Assembly: GCA_963756715.1 (NCBI GenBank)
Contig: CAVWOV010000030.1
Location: 62,001 to 126,000, forward strand
Source of the DNA: VAZQ01 sp963756715
GTDB taxonomy: Bacteria; Pseudomonadota; Alphaproteobacteria; Rhizobiales; Xanthobacteraceae
Direction of reading: 5' to 3'
Length of the DNA stretch: 64,000 nt
How positions within the stretch are numbered: the first letter of the stretch is position 1; each line of letters begins with the position of its first letter. This document shows, piece by piece, positions 16,469 to 24,752 of this stretch. Both the position numbers and the translations under genes were made by a program. Under the pieces are notes generated by a model. That model saw only the letters and a program-made list of their open reading frames with translations, was not told where the DNA came from and ran no database searches.

Positions 16469-17440
16469 CTACTTCGCGACAAACCCCGGCGCGTAGACCT
16501 CGTCCGGCGCCACCGGATGCTTCAGGCTGAATGCACCGCCGATGATCTCGATCGCCTGCTTCACCTGCGCGGGATCCAGCACACCGAGAGGCTGTCCGGT
16601 GAGCGTACCAACCAGCTTCGTTTCGGCCGCTGCGACATCGGCGTCGACCTCGCGATGATGCTTGTGCATGATCGCGCCGGCTTCCTGCGGATTGGCAACA
16701 GCGTCCTTGAGACCCTGCATGGTCGCGGCCACAAAGCGCCGGACGAGGTCCGGGTTGGTCTTGATCAGGTTATCGCTGGCAATGATGCCATTGCCGTAAA
16801 GGTTCAATCCCGCATCCGCGTAGGACAAGGCGACGATCTGCTTTGGCGCGGCTGATTTCACGAGCAGCGGTTCGCCCACGATGTACTGGCCGATGCCGTC
16901 GGCGCGGCCGGTCGTCAGCAAGGCCGGCAAAGTATCCGAAGCGGCAACAAGCCACGTCACCTTGCTGGCGTCGATCTTCGCAGCTTTGGCATAGGCCTTG
17001 AAGAGTTTGGGTACCGCGCTGAAGGCGGTATCGGCAATCTTCTTGCCCTCCAGGTCTTTCGGCTTCGTGATCCCGGAATCTTTCAGCACATAAATGGCGT
17101 GCGGCGGCTTGGCGTAGACGATCGCAACCAGCTTGGTCGGGATCTGATCATTGCCACGGCCAAGAATGACCGCCGAAGCATCGGCAAATCCGATCTGTGC
17201 GCTGCCGGCAGCCACTTGTTTGACCGCGTCAGCCGATCCCTGCCCGCGCACGATCTGCACGTCGAGATTCTGTTTGGCGTAATAGCCCTTTTCGAGCGCG
17301 ACGAAATAGTACGCGTGGCGTCCGTTGAAGCCGAAATCGGTCACGAAGGTCACTTTGTCGGCTGCGCCGGCGGTTCGCGGGTAGAGAGCGCACACGGCGA
17401 TCGCCGCGAAGACGAAACCGCGCATTTTGCTGCTAGCCAT
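16469..17440 (-). CDS. ABC transporter substrate-binding protein, NMT1/THI5-like (SBP1)
   Basis: This 323-residue protein has a cleavable signal peptide (FVFAAIAVCALYPRTAGAAD). The periplasmic binding fold of the NMT1/THI5/SsuA class follows: VTFVTDFGFNGRHAYYFVAL, KGYYAKQNLDVQIVRGQGS, IGFADASAV, VYAKPPHAIYVLKDSGI, ending APDEVYAPGFVAK. It is a close full-length homologue of SBP2 at 27343-28341. ATG at 17440 follows GGGAGACAACG. No permease or ATPase gene is near it. It is divergent from the oxygenase gene at 17699, and a GTATAC box lies between. The substrate is not predictable from sequence; pyrimidine, sulfonate or nitrogen compounds are typical of the class. Confidence 0.88.
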   Translation of the reverse strand: MASSKMRGFVFAAIAVCALYPRTAGAADKVTFVTDFGFNGRHAYYFVALEKGYYAKQNLDVQIVRGQGSADAVKQVAAGSAQIGFADASAVILGRGNDQIPTKLVAIVYAKPPHAIYVLKDSGITKPKDLEGKKIADTAFSAVPKLFKAYAKAAKIDASKVTWLVAASDTLPALLTTGRADGIGQYIVGEPLLVKSAAPKQIVALSYADAGLNLYGNGIIASDNLIKTNPDLVRRFVAATMQGLKDAVANPQEAGAIMHKHHREVDADVAAAETKLVGTLTGQPLGVLDPAQVKQAIEIIGGAFSLKHPVAPDEVYAPGFVAK

Positions 17441-17575
17441 CGTTGTCTCCCGTCTGGAACCCGGCGAGGTCAAATACGTGCGGAGGCCGTTCGCATGCCG
17501 GATCATTTCGCCTGCCGGCTGCTTGGCTCGGCGGCTTGCCGGTCTTGCGGCGTGGCCACGCTATTGAACTGACCG

Positions 17576-17602
17576 ATTTTTAGTATACAAAATTCGGCAG
17601 CG
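17576..17602. promoter_or_regulatory. GTATAC-centred box upstream of SBP1
   Basis: In the SBP1 direction it reads CCGAATTTTGTATAC then TAAAAATCGG. The palindrome GTATAC is at 17583-17588. The SBP2 gene has CCGGAATTCTGTATAC then CAAATCGG upstream in the same orientation (27229-27249). The site lies between SBP1 and the divergent oxygenase and could control both. GTATAC-centred boxes are common for GntR-family regulators, but no regulator gene is adjacent. Confidence 0.5.
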
Positions 17603-17698
17603 TGACAAGGCGCGGGGCGTGATGCGACGGCTCGCGCGTGAAGCGTCCCCCCGCGGTTGCCGGTCGGGACGATACGAGACGCACGAAGGCATAGCGCC

Positions 17699-18754
17699 AT
17701 GGCATATGAGACCTCGGACGACTTCAAGCCTGACCGGGAACGCGTCGCCGATGCGGACGCCGCTGTGCCGGTGATCGATATCGCGCCATTCGTGCGCGGC
17801 GATACGGCAGCGCGTGGCGCAGTTGTCGCCGCGGTGAAGCGTGCCTGCGAGCAGGTTGGCTTCTTCGTCATCACCGGCCATGACGTGCCGGACGACACGA
17901 TCCGTTCAGCATTCGCCGAAGGCCGGGCGTTTTTCCGCAGCCCGCTCGACGAGAAGATGCGCATCAAGCGGCCAGGCCCGGGCATCAGCCGCGGCTACAA
18001 CAGTCTGGCCGATCAAAGCCTCGGTCTGACCCTGGGACAGAAGGCGCCGCCCGATCTGATGGAGAGCCTCGGCTTCGGACCGCTTGAAACCGGCGATGCG
18101 CCGTACTGGACCGAAGGGTTCGGGCCGGTCCACGCCCATCCCAATCTGTGGCCTGCCGATATGCCGCGGCTTCGCCAGGCGGTCAGCGATTATTGGCGCG
18201 CCATGGAGGCGCTGTCCGCGCGCCTGATGCGGATCTTCGCGTTGGCGCTCGATCTTGAGGAAGACTTCTTCATCAGCCGCAGCGACCGGCATGTCACCAC
18301 CATGCGGGTCAACTATTACCCGGCGCAGGACCGGCCGCCCGAGCCCGGGCAGTTGCGCGCCGGCGCACATTCGGATTATGGCGCGTTCACGATCCTGAAG
18401 GGCGAGAATGCGCCCGGTGGACTGCAGGTGCTGCGCCGCGGCGGCGATTGGGCGGATGTCCCGCTGATCGAGGAAGGCTTCATCATCAATATCGGCGATC
18501 TGCTGATGCGCTGGACCAACGACAAGTGGGTGTCGACCCTCCATCGCGTGGTCAATCCGCCCGAGGCGGTTCGGCGCAATGTCGACCGGATGTCGATCGC
18601 CTATTTCTTCATGCCCAACCACGATGTGGACGTGCGCTGCTTCGAAAGCTGCGTGAGCGCGGGGAACCCGCAACGCTATGCGCCGCTGACCGCCGGCGCC
18701 CATTGGCGGGGAAAGATTCTCGCCGCCCGTCAGATCAGCGCCAAGGCGAGTTAG
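17699..18754 (+). CDS. Isopenicillin N synthase-like 2-oxoglutarate/Fe(II) oxygenase (first copy)
   Basis: This 351-residue protein has the DIOX_N region (VPVIDIAPFVRGDTAARGA, FFVITGHDVPDDTI) and a double-stranded beta-helix. The Fe(II) triad is His and Asp in GAHSDYGAFTIL and His in STLHRVVNP, followed by the R-x-S 2-oxoglutarate motif (DRMSIAYFF). Such enzymes hydroxylate or cyclise small molecules; the substrate is unknown. ATG at 17699 begins the conserved region. It is divergent from SBP1 with a possible shared operator. A second family member at 55963-56889 is likewise divergent from a THI5-like gene. Confidence 0.9.
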   Translation: MAYETSDDFKPDRERVADADAAVPVIDIAPFVRGDTAARGAVVAAVKRACEQVGFFVITGHDVPDDTIRSAFAEGRAFFRSPLDEKMRIKRPGPGISRGYNSLADQSLGLTLGQKAPPDLMESLGFGPLETGDAPYWTEGFGPVHAHPNLWPADMPRLRQAVSDYWRAMEALSARLMRIFALALDLEEDFFISRSDRHVTTMRVNYYPAQDRPPEPGQLRAGAHSDYGAFTILKGENAPGGLQVLRRGGDWADVPLIEEGFIINIGDLLMRWTNDKWVSTLHRVVNPPEAVRRNVDRMSIAYFFMPNHDVDVRCFESCVSAGNPQRYAPLTAGAHWRGKILAARQISAKAS

Positions 18755-18856
18755 CGCCGGTTAAACTATTGCCGCCGATTTGAAGTTCCTACACCGCATG
18801 CAGCAAACTTGACGAGGAACTGCAAATCGAAAAGCGGCACTGGAATCATAGATTTA

Positions 18857-18932
18857 CTAGTGTGGCTTTGGTTCAGAAGTCCGCATGTCGGACTCTCGGT
18901 AAGAAGTGCGGACTTCTGAACCGCCACACTAG
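18857..18932. repeat. 76-bp palindromic repeat with CTAG ends, copy 2
   Basis: This near-perfect hairpin begins CTAGTGTGGC and ends GCCACACTAG. The inner arms GGTTCAGAAGTCCGCA and TGCGGACTTCTGAACC match exactly. A diverged copy lies at 15671-15748. Two copies 3 kb apart with identical terminal structure suggest a small mobile palindromic element. The CTAG at both ends may be part of the element or a duplicated target. Confidence 0.85.
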
Positions 18933-18977
18933 CCCTGCTGCGAACTCACCTGCTGCGAACTCACTGGAGGAAATCAA

Positions 18978-20036
18978 TTGGTCCCGGCGCAGATGAAGGC
19001 TGTGGTCTTCGAGCAATACGGCGACGCCGACGTTCTCAAGTATACCGACTTCCCGATGCCGAAGCCCGCGCGCGGTGAGGCACTGGTGAAGGTCCACGCG
19101 GTGAGTCTCAACGGCTACGACCTGATGGCGCGGGCCGGCCGGTACAAACCGAACAAGGGACGGTTTCCTCACATCCTCGGTGGCGACTTCGGCGGCGAGC
19201 TGATCGAACTCGGCCCCGAAACGACATGCGAAGTGCCGCTCGGAACCCGAGTAACCGGCTGGTGGATCCTGCCGTGCAAGCGCTGCGAGCAGTGCATGGC
19301 CGGTCATCACAACCGCTGCGCGCGGGATTACCGCTATTTGGGTGCGCACGAGCACGGCGCCTATGCGCAATACGTCAAATTGCCGGCGGATCATCTGATT
19401 CCGCTGCCCGACAGCGTGACGTTCGAGCAGGCGGCGGCATTTCCCAACGCGTTCGGTACGGCGTGGCATATGCTCATCGGGCGCGGCGGCCTGCGCGCCG
19501 GCGAGACCGTGCTGGTGAACTCGGCGAGCTCCGGCGTGAGCATGGCGGCGATTCAGATCTGCAAGCTCGCCGGCGCTTACGTCTATACGACGTCAAGCGC
19601 GGACTGGAAGCTCGAGCGTGCAAAGCAACTCGGCGCCGACGAGGTCATCAACTACAGCAACGTCGACTTCGCGGACGAAGTACTCAAGCGGACCAACAAG
19701 CGCGGCGTCGATCTCGTGGTCGAGCATGTCGGCGGCGATTTCCTGGAGAAATCGATCCGATGCCTGACGCGCGGCGGCCGCGTCGTCACCGTCGGCGGCA
19801 CCAAGTCCTACGATTGCCAGATCCCGGTCAACTTCATCTTCCACAAGGAACTGCAGATCATCGGCTCGAACAGCGCGACCAAGCACGATCTCGAAGTGAT
19901 GATGCCGTTGCTCGGCAATGGCAAACTGAAGACCGTGATCGACCGCGTGTTCCCGCTGCAGGAGGCCGCGGAGGCCCACCGCTATCTCGAATCGGCAAAG
20001 CAGTTCGGCAAGGTGGTTCTGCGTGTCGATCATTGA
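18978..20036 (+). CDS. Zinc-type MDR alcohol dehydrogenase family protein
   Basis: This 352-residue medium-chain dehydrogenase/reductase has a GroES-like N-terminal half with a structural-zinc cysteine set (CKRCEQCMAGHHNRC) and AHEHGAYAQYV. The NAD(P)-binding Rossmann half contains LVNSASSGVSMAAIQICKL and QLGADEVINYS. It resembles quinone-oxidoreductase-type MDRs. Its start is unusual: TTG at 18978 has GGAGG seven bases upstream, whereas the ATG at 18993 has none, so TTG is preferred. It is followed by the acyl-CoA synthetase genes and may oxidise an alcohol feeding that step; this is inference. Confidence 0.9.
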   Translation: MVPAQMKAVVFEQYGDADVLKYTDFPMPKPARGEALVKVHAVSLNGYDLMARAGRYKPNKGRFPHILGGDFGGELIELGPETTCEVPLGTRVTGWWILPCKRCEQCMAGHHNRCARDYRYLGAHEHGAYAQYVKLPADHLIPLPDSVTFEQAAAFPNAFGTAWHMLIGRGGLRAGETVLVNSASSGVSMAAIQICKLAGAYVYTTSSADWKLERAKQLGADEVINYSNVDFADEVLKRTNKRGVDLVVEHVGGDFLEKSIRCLTRGGRVVTVGGTKSYDCQIPVNFIFHKELQIIGSNSATKHDLEVMMPLLGNGKLKTVIDRVFPLQEAAEAHRYLESAKQFGKVVLRVDH

Positions 20037-20064
20037 CCCGCGCAGCCGGCACGCGCGAGGCTGA

Positions 20065-20772
20065 ATGCCGATGCAGCCATCCGGCGATATCGTAACGCTC
20101 ATCGCGAACGCGCGTGCCCAGCGCCGCGACGTCCTGACTGAGCCCGAGGCCAAGGCGCTGCTGCGCGCGCACGGCATTCCGGTGCCGGCGGGACGCGTGG
20201 TGCGCGCCGCCGAGGAAGCCCGCGCCGCTGCCGAGGAGATCGGTGCGCCGGTCGTCGTCAAGGCGGTCGCACCGCAACTGACGCATAAGACCGAGGCTGG
20301 GGCGGTGATGTTTCCGGTCGCTACGCCGGCCGACGCGGAGGCGGCGTGCCGCACGATCGCAGCCCGCGTCGCCGCTTACCGGGCGGATATCGCGCTCGAC
20401 GGATTCCTGATCGAAGCCTATCGGCCGGGCGGGACGGAGTGGATCGCGGCGCTGCGCAACGATATGACCTTCGGACCCACGGTCATGTTCGGGCTCGGCG
20501 GCATCTATGTCGAAGTCTTGCGGCAGGTGTCGTTCCGGCTGGCGCCGCTGCGTGAGCAGGACATCGAGGCGCTGCTGAGCGAGCGGCCGGCGACCAAGCT
20601 TCTGCGCGCGACCCGCGGCCAGGCGCCGCCCGACCGGCAGGCCGCCGCCGACGTGCTGCGCCGGCTGTCCGACCTGTCGCAGCAGCCGCAGATCGCGCGC
20701 GACGTCGCCGAGATCGAGATCAATCCGCTGACGGATCGGCGCCGGACGGCGCGCTCGCGCTCGACGCGCTGA
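20065..20772 (+). CDS. NDP-forming acyl-CoA synthetase, beta (ATP-grasp) subunit, C terminus frameshifted
   Basis: This protein has the ATP-grasp_5 region: LTEPEAKALLRAHGIPVP, VVVKAVAPQLTHKTEAGAV, GGTEWIAALRNDMTFGP, VMFGLGGIYVEV and VAEIEINPL. It is the beta subunit of an acetyl/acyl-CoA synthetase (ADP-forming type), which couples acyl-CoA hydrolysis to ATP formation. The annotated frame ends in an arginine-serine tail (TDRRRTARSRSTR) unlike the family. From 20730 another frame gives DGSAPDGALALDALIVLRPQ and stops at 20798, directly against the next ATG. A net one-base loss near 20728-20731 is therefore likely, and the true gene is probably 20065-20798 (244 residues). Confidence 0.85.
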   Translation: MPMQPSGDIVTLIANARAQRRDVLTEPEAKALLRAHGIPVPAGRVVRAAEEARAAAEEIGAPVVVKAVAPQLTHKTEAGAVMFPVATPADAEAACRTIAARVAAYRADIALDGFLIEAYRPGGTEWIAALRNDMTFGPTVMFGLGGIYVEVLRQVSFRLAPLREQDIEALLSERPATKLLRATRGQAPPDRQAAADVLRRLSDLSQQPQIARDVAEIEINPLTDRRRTARSRSTR

Positions 20773-20798
20773 TCGTTCTTCGTCCCCAGGAGAGTTGA

Positions 20799-22175
20799 AT
20801 GCGAGACATCACCCCGCTGGTCGCGCCGCGCTCGATCGCGGTGATTGGAGCGTCAGCCAATCCGACGAAGTCGGGCGGTGTGCTGTTCGACAACCTTGCC
20901 AAGGGCAATTTCCACGGGCCGCTCTATCCGATCAACCGCACCGCGCGCGACATCATGGGCAAGACCGCCTATCCGACGCTCGCCGAAGTGCCCGAGAAGG
21001 TCGACCTCGTCTACATCGTGCTGCCGCAGCAATACGTCGAAGACGCCATCCGGCAATGCGTCGCGGCCGGCGCCAAGTCGGCCTGCATCATCACGGCGGG
21101 ATTCTCGGAAGCGAGCCAGAAGGGGCGCGTCGACGAGGATCGTCTGCGCGAGATCGCCCAAGCGTCCGGGCTGCTGCTCGCCGGGCCGAACACCATCGGC
21201 ATGGTCAATGCCGAAGTCGGCATGATGGGCAGCTTCGTCAATTTTCCGCGCTGGGAGAACGGCGGCGTGTCGTTCTTCACCCAGACCGGCATTTTCACCG
21301 GCGCCGTGATGCTGCACGTGATGACCGGCGCGACGCAACGGCTGCCGGTCGGCAAGAGCATCGATGTCGGCAACAAGATCGACGTCGACGAACTCGATTT
21401 TCTGCATTACGTCGCGGACGATCCGGCGACCAAGGTGATCGGCTTCTACATCGAAAGCATCCGCAATCCGCGCGCGTTCTTCGACAAGGCGCGCGAAGTG
21501 CGCAAGACCAAGCCGATCGTCGTGCTCAAGCCCGGACGCACCCGGGAAGGCGCCAAGGCCTCCGCCTCTCATACCGGCTCGCTCGCGTCCGACAACGACA
21601 TCCTGGACGGCGCGTTGCGGCAATACGGCATCGCGCGGGCGGAGGACGAGGACGATTTCCTCAATGCGCTGCGCGCGCTCGTGATGCTGCCGCGGCCGCG
21701 CGGCAAGCGCGTGGGCGTTGCGACGACAAGCGGCGCGCTCGGCGTGATCTCCACCGATCTGCTGGTCGAGAGCGGCCTCGAACTCGCGGCCTTCGCGCCC
21801 GAGACACTGGCCGCCATGCGGACGATCCTGCCGGACTGGCTCGAGCCGGCCAATCCGTTCGATTTCTGGATCAGCATCGACGTCAAGGGTCCGCGCGAGG
21901 CGCACGAAGTCGGCCTCACGGCGCTGTTTGCCGATCCGAATGTCGATCTCGTGCTTTGCACCTTGCTGGCGCCCGGCAACGCCGATTTTCCAGAGTTCGG
22001 CGAACTGTTGCGGCGCCTGCGCAGCACCTACGACAAGCCGGTCGCGGTCGTGATCTATGGCGGCGAGGCGGAACAGCGCTGGACCGCGGATTGCGAGGGC
22101 GCCAACGTGCCGATCTTCAAGACCACACGCGCCGGCGCCCGCGCGCTGTCGCTGATGGTCGAAGCCACGATGTAG
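20799..22175 (+). CDS. NDP-forming acyl-CoA synthetase, alpha (CoA-binding) subunit
   Basis: This 458-residue protein has the N-terminal CoA-binding Rossmann domain (RSIAVIGASANPTKSGG, PLYPINRTARDIMGKTAYPT). The central succinyl-CoA synthetase-like flavodoxin domains follow, including the SHTGSLASD segment that supplies the phosphorylated His in this enzyme class. With the preceding beta subunit it forms acyl-CoA synthetase (NDP-forming). It abuts the probable stop of the beta gene (TGA then ATG). With the MDR dehydrogenase and oxygenase upstream it forms a likely catabolic operon for an unidentified acid. Confidence 0.9.
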   Translation: MRDITPLVAPRSIAVIGASANPTKSGGVLFDNLAKGNFHGPLYPINRTARDIMGKTAYPTLAEVPEKVDLVYIVLPQQYVEDAIRQCVAAGAKSACIITAGFSEASQKGRVDEDRLREIAQASGLLLAGPNTIGMVNAEVGMMGSFVNFPRWENGGVSFFTQTGIFTGAVMLHVMTGATQRLPVGKSIDVGNKIDVDELDFLHYVADDPATKVIGFYIESIRNPRAFFDKAREVRKTKPIVVLKPGRTREGAKASASHTGSLASDNDILDGALRQYGIARAEDEDDFLNALRALVMLPRPRGKRVGVATTSGALGVISTDLLVESGLELAAFAPETLAAMRTILPDWLEPANPFDFWISIDVKGPREAHEVGLTALFADPNVDLVLCTLLAPGNADFPEFGELLRRLRSTYDKPVAVVIYGGEAEQRWTADCEGANVPIFKTTRAGARALSLMVEATM

Positions 22176-22288
22176 TGCCATCGCGCGTCGACAGTGCCGC
22201 AGCCGGCTCGAGGGCCGGCTTGTCGGCCGTCACCTCAGGATGCGCGTCAGAGCGCGATGCCTGGCATGAGGCCGGGTACGCGGTTGAT

Positions 22289-22307
22289 CGGCAGCGGTAC
22301 GCTGCCG
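22289..22307 (-). terminator. Hairpin directly after the M20 peptidase stop, possible terminator
   Basis: CGGCAGCG, GTA, CGCTGCCG is a perfect eight-base-pair stem just beyond the stop codon of the leftward operon, in the convergent space with the acyl-CoA synthetase genes. A second hairpin (GCCGGC, TCGAGG, GCCGGC, about 22206-22223) follows. Neither has a T-run, so Rho-independent function is uncertain. Confidence 0.4.
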
Positions 22308-22308
22308 T

Positions 22309-23521
22309 TCAGCGTTCCATCAGCGCCAGCGCCGTCCGCGCATAGATCTTGGCGCAATCGACGACATCCTGCTCGTTGACGTAGTCGTCGGCACCGGCCG
22401 ACAGCGTCGGCTGCGGGCCGTAGCAGGCCGCGGGCGTGCCGAGATCGCGCCAGCGGCGGGCGTCGCTTCCCGGCAGGCGCACGACGAACGGCGGTTTGGC
22501 GCCGCGAACAGTGGTTGCGGCGGCGGCGAGCGCGGTCACCAGCGGGTTGTCGAGCGCGGTCCAGTTGGCGTCCCAGGCTTTGACGACCGTGATGGCGATG
22601 TCGTCACCGGCTTGTTCGCGGATCATCGCCACGCATTGCTCGACGCTGATCCCGGGAGGGAGCCTGATATCGATCTGCGCGCGCGCACGCGGCGCGATCT
22701 GACTGCGCACGGTACCGGCCGCGATGGTCCCGGCATTGAGCGACAGCCGCAGCCCGAGATTGCCGTCACCGCCGGTGACGCCCGCAAGCTCGGGCGGCAA
22801 GGTCGCGTACATGTCGTTCATCGCATCGAGCCTGGCCAGAAAGGCGGAGAGCCGCATGACCGCGGTCTCGCCATGCAAAGCCCGCGAGGCGTGGCCGCCG
22901 CCGCCACGCGCCTCCACGTCGAGCCAGAGCAAGCCTTTCTCGGCGACCGCGAAGCCCATGAAGCCCGGCCCCTCGCCGCTGATGAGAAAATCGCCAGCCA
23001 GATCCGGCCGCTCGCGCAATAGAAACACCGTCCCGCGCTCGCCGAACATCACCTCGTCGGAGACGGCGGTCATGGTCAGCCGCCCCTGCCACGCGTTGCC
23101 GTGACGGTTGAGGATCGCGGTGGCGAGGCACATGGCGGCGAGCGCGCCTTTCATGTTGCCCATGCCGAGGCCGTAAAGGCGTCCGTCGCGGCGGGTGAGG
23201 CGCATGATCGGCACCGACCACGCCAATTCGTCGCCGGCCTCCATCGTGTCCATGTGGGCGTTGAACACGACGTGGCGTCCGCCGGCGCCGCCCTGAATGC
23301 CGGCAACGACATTCGGCGCCTCGTCGTCAGCTTTGACGGTTTCGTGCGCGATGCCGTGACTGGACAAGATAGTCGCGCACGACGTCGGCCACTTCGGCCG
23401 TGCGTCCCGGCGGATTGACGCTGGCCGCCGCAACCAGCCGGCTGCAAAGCGCGATCAACTCGTCGCGCGCCGCATCGATGTCCCGGCATACCGTTTCGGC
23501 CAAGGCGGACGTCTTGCTCAT
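22309..23521 (-). pseudogene. M20-family metallopeptidase (ArgE/DapE-like), single-base frame break
   Basis: The restored protein of about 403 residues starts MSKTSALAETVCRDIDAARD. It has the M20 metal-binding motifs (VFNAHMDTMEAG, LGMGNMKGALAA, MTAVSDEVMFGERG with the catalytic Glu region) and a dimerisation domain. The frame breaks at 23366-23367, where an extra A (T in the gene) changes DYLSSHGIAHE into a premature stop; removing it restores a normal-length enzyme. Its start overlaps the stop of the ammonia-lyase gene (ATGA). M20 enzymes remove acyl or aminoacyl groups from amino acids. In this operon a role in releasing diaminopropionate from an N-acylated precursor is plausible but inferred. 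Confidence 0.82.
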
Positions 23522-24744
23522 CGTGTGCTCTGCTGTGACAGGACTTCATTTGGCGAACGGCCGACGATGGTGCGGTAGACGTCCGGATCGGTGGCGCCTT
23601 CGCTGCCGAAGACCAGGACCCGGCTGTCGGGTTGGAGGTCGAGGGAGCGGCGTGCATCGGTGTCGGTGCTTGCCAGCAGCAGGCCGGCGAGTCCCGCGAC
23701 CGCGGATTCTCCGGCGACGATTGCCTCATCGCCGAAGCGGCCATCGGCCAGCACGCGCATGCAGTCGGCGGCAGCCTCGTCATCGATGGTCATGAAGGCG
23801 TCGGCGCCGGTTTCGAGAATGCGCCAGGCCAGGATCGAGACTTCGCCGCAGGCAAGTCCCGCCATGATGGTGTCGAGCGCGCCCTCGGCGGGTGTCGGCG
23901 TTCCCGCAACGGCGCTGCGATACAAACAATCGGCCTTCACGGGTTCGACGACGACGAAGCGCGGACGATCAGGGCCGTATCGCTCCCACAGATACGCGCA
24001 GATGCCCGCCGCAAGGCCGCCGACGCCGCCCTGCACGAACACGTGGGACGGAATAGCGGGCACCTGGTCCAATGCCTCCTCGACCATCAGGCTGTAACCC
24101 TGCATCACGTCGCGCGGCACGTCGGTGTAACCCTCGTAGGAGGTGTCGGACACCACGGTCCAGCCTTGCGCTGCCGCGTCCGACGCCGCGCGACGCACGG
24201 CGTCATCGTAGGTTCCCGGCACCCGCCTGACCTCCGCCCCATAGGCGGCGATCGCCGCGCAACGGCCTTCGCTGACGGTCGCGTGGACATAGATCACGCA
24301 ACGGCAGCCGAAGGTCCGGGCGCCCCAGGCGACCGAGCGGCCGTGATTGCCGTCGGTCGCGCAGGTCACGGTGATGCGCGAGGTGAGATCGGCGTAACGG
24401 CCCGATGTCAGATCGAGCGCCGAGGCAGCAACGCCGGTCTGCTCCCGAATATGCTGGCGCAGCAGCTTGAATACCGCGTAGGCGCCGCCCAGCGCCTTGA
24501 AGCTGCCGAGGCCAAAGCGCGAGGCTTCGTCCTTGTAGAGAATTTCAGCGACGCCAGCCGCGTTCGCGAGCCCGGGCAGGCGCAGCAGCGGCGTCGGCTG
24601 GTAACCCGGCCACGACGTGATCTCGCGCTTGGCGTCCGCAAGGGCGGCGAGGCTGAGAATGGCGTCGCGTCCCTCCGCGCCATAGGGCGCCGTGCGGGCC
24701 GCGCGCGGGTTTGCGAACAATTGGAAGCCTTGGGACTTCAGCAT
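23518..24744 (-). CDS. Diaminopropionate ammonia-lyase-like PLP enzyme
   Basis: This 408-residue fold-type II PLP enzyme begins MLKSQGFQLFANPRA. Its PLP-lysine segment is YKDEASRFGLGSFKALGGAY (Lys in SFKALGG), with TCATDGNHGRSVAWGA and the glycine loop VQGGVGGLAAG. This matches diaminopropionate ammonia-lyase (YgeX/DpaL type), which converts 2,3-diaminopropionate to pyruvate and two ammonia; threonine dehydratase-like activity is the alternative. ATG at 24744 lies nine bases from the gamma-glutamyltransferase stop, and its stop overlaps the M20 gene. It is the third gene of a four-gene operon. Confidence 0.88.
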   Translation of the reverse strand: MLKSQGFQLFANPRAARTAPYGAEGRDAILSLAALADAKREITSWPGYQPTPLLRLPGLANAAGVAEILYKDEASRFGLGSFKALGGAYAVFKLLRQHIREQTGVAASALDLTSGRYADLTSRITVTCATDGNHGRSVAWGARTFGCRCVIYVHATVSEGRCAAIAAYGAEVRRVPGTYDDAVRRAASDAAAQGWTVVSDTSYEGYTDVPRDVMQGYSLMVEEALDQVPAIPSHVFVQGGVGGLAAGICAYLWERYGPDRPRFVVVEPVKADCLYRSAVAGTPTPAEGALDTIMAGLACGEVSILAWRILETGADAFMTIDDEAAADCMRVLADGRFGDEAIVAGESAVAGLAGLLLASTDTDARRSLDLQPDSRVLVFGSEGATDPDVYRTIVGRSPNEVLSQQSTR

Positions 24745-24752
24745 CTGTCGTT

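Noticed and set aside
20795..22345. 516-codon plus-strand frame over the acyl-CoA synthetase alpha gene
   Set aside because: It is arginine/alanine-rich noise in a high-GC shadow frame; the alpha subunit motifs lie in the frame starting at 20799.
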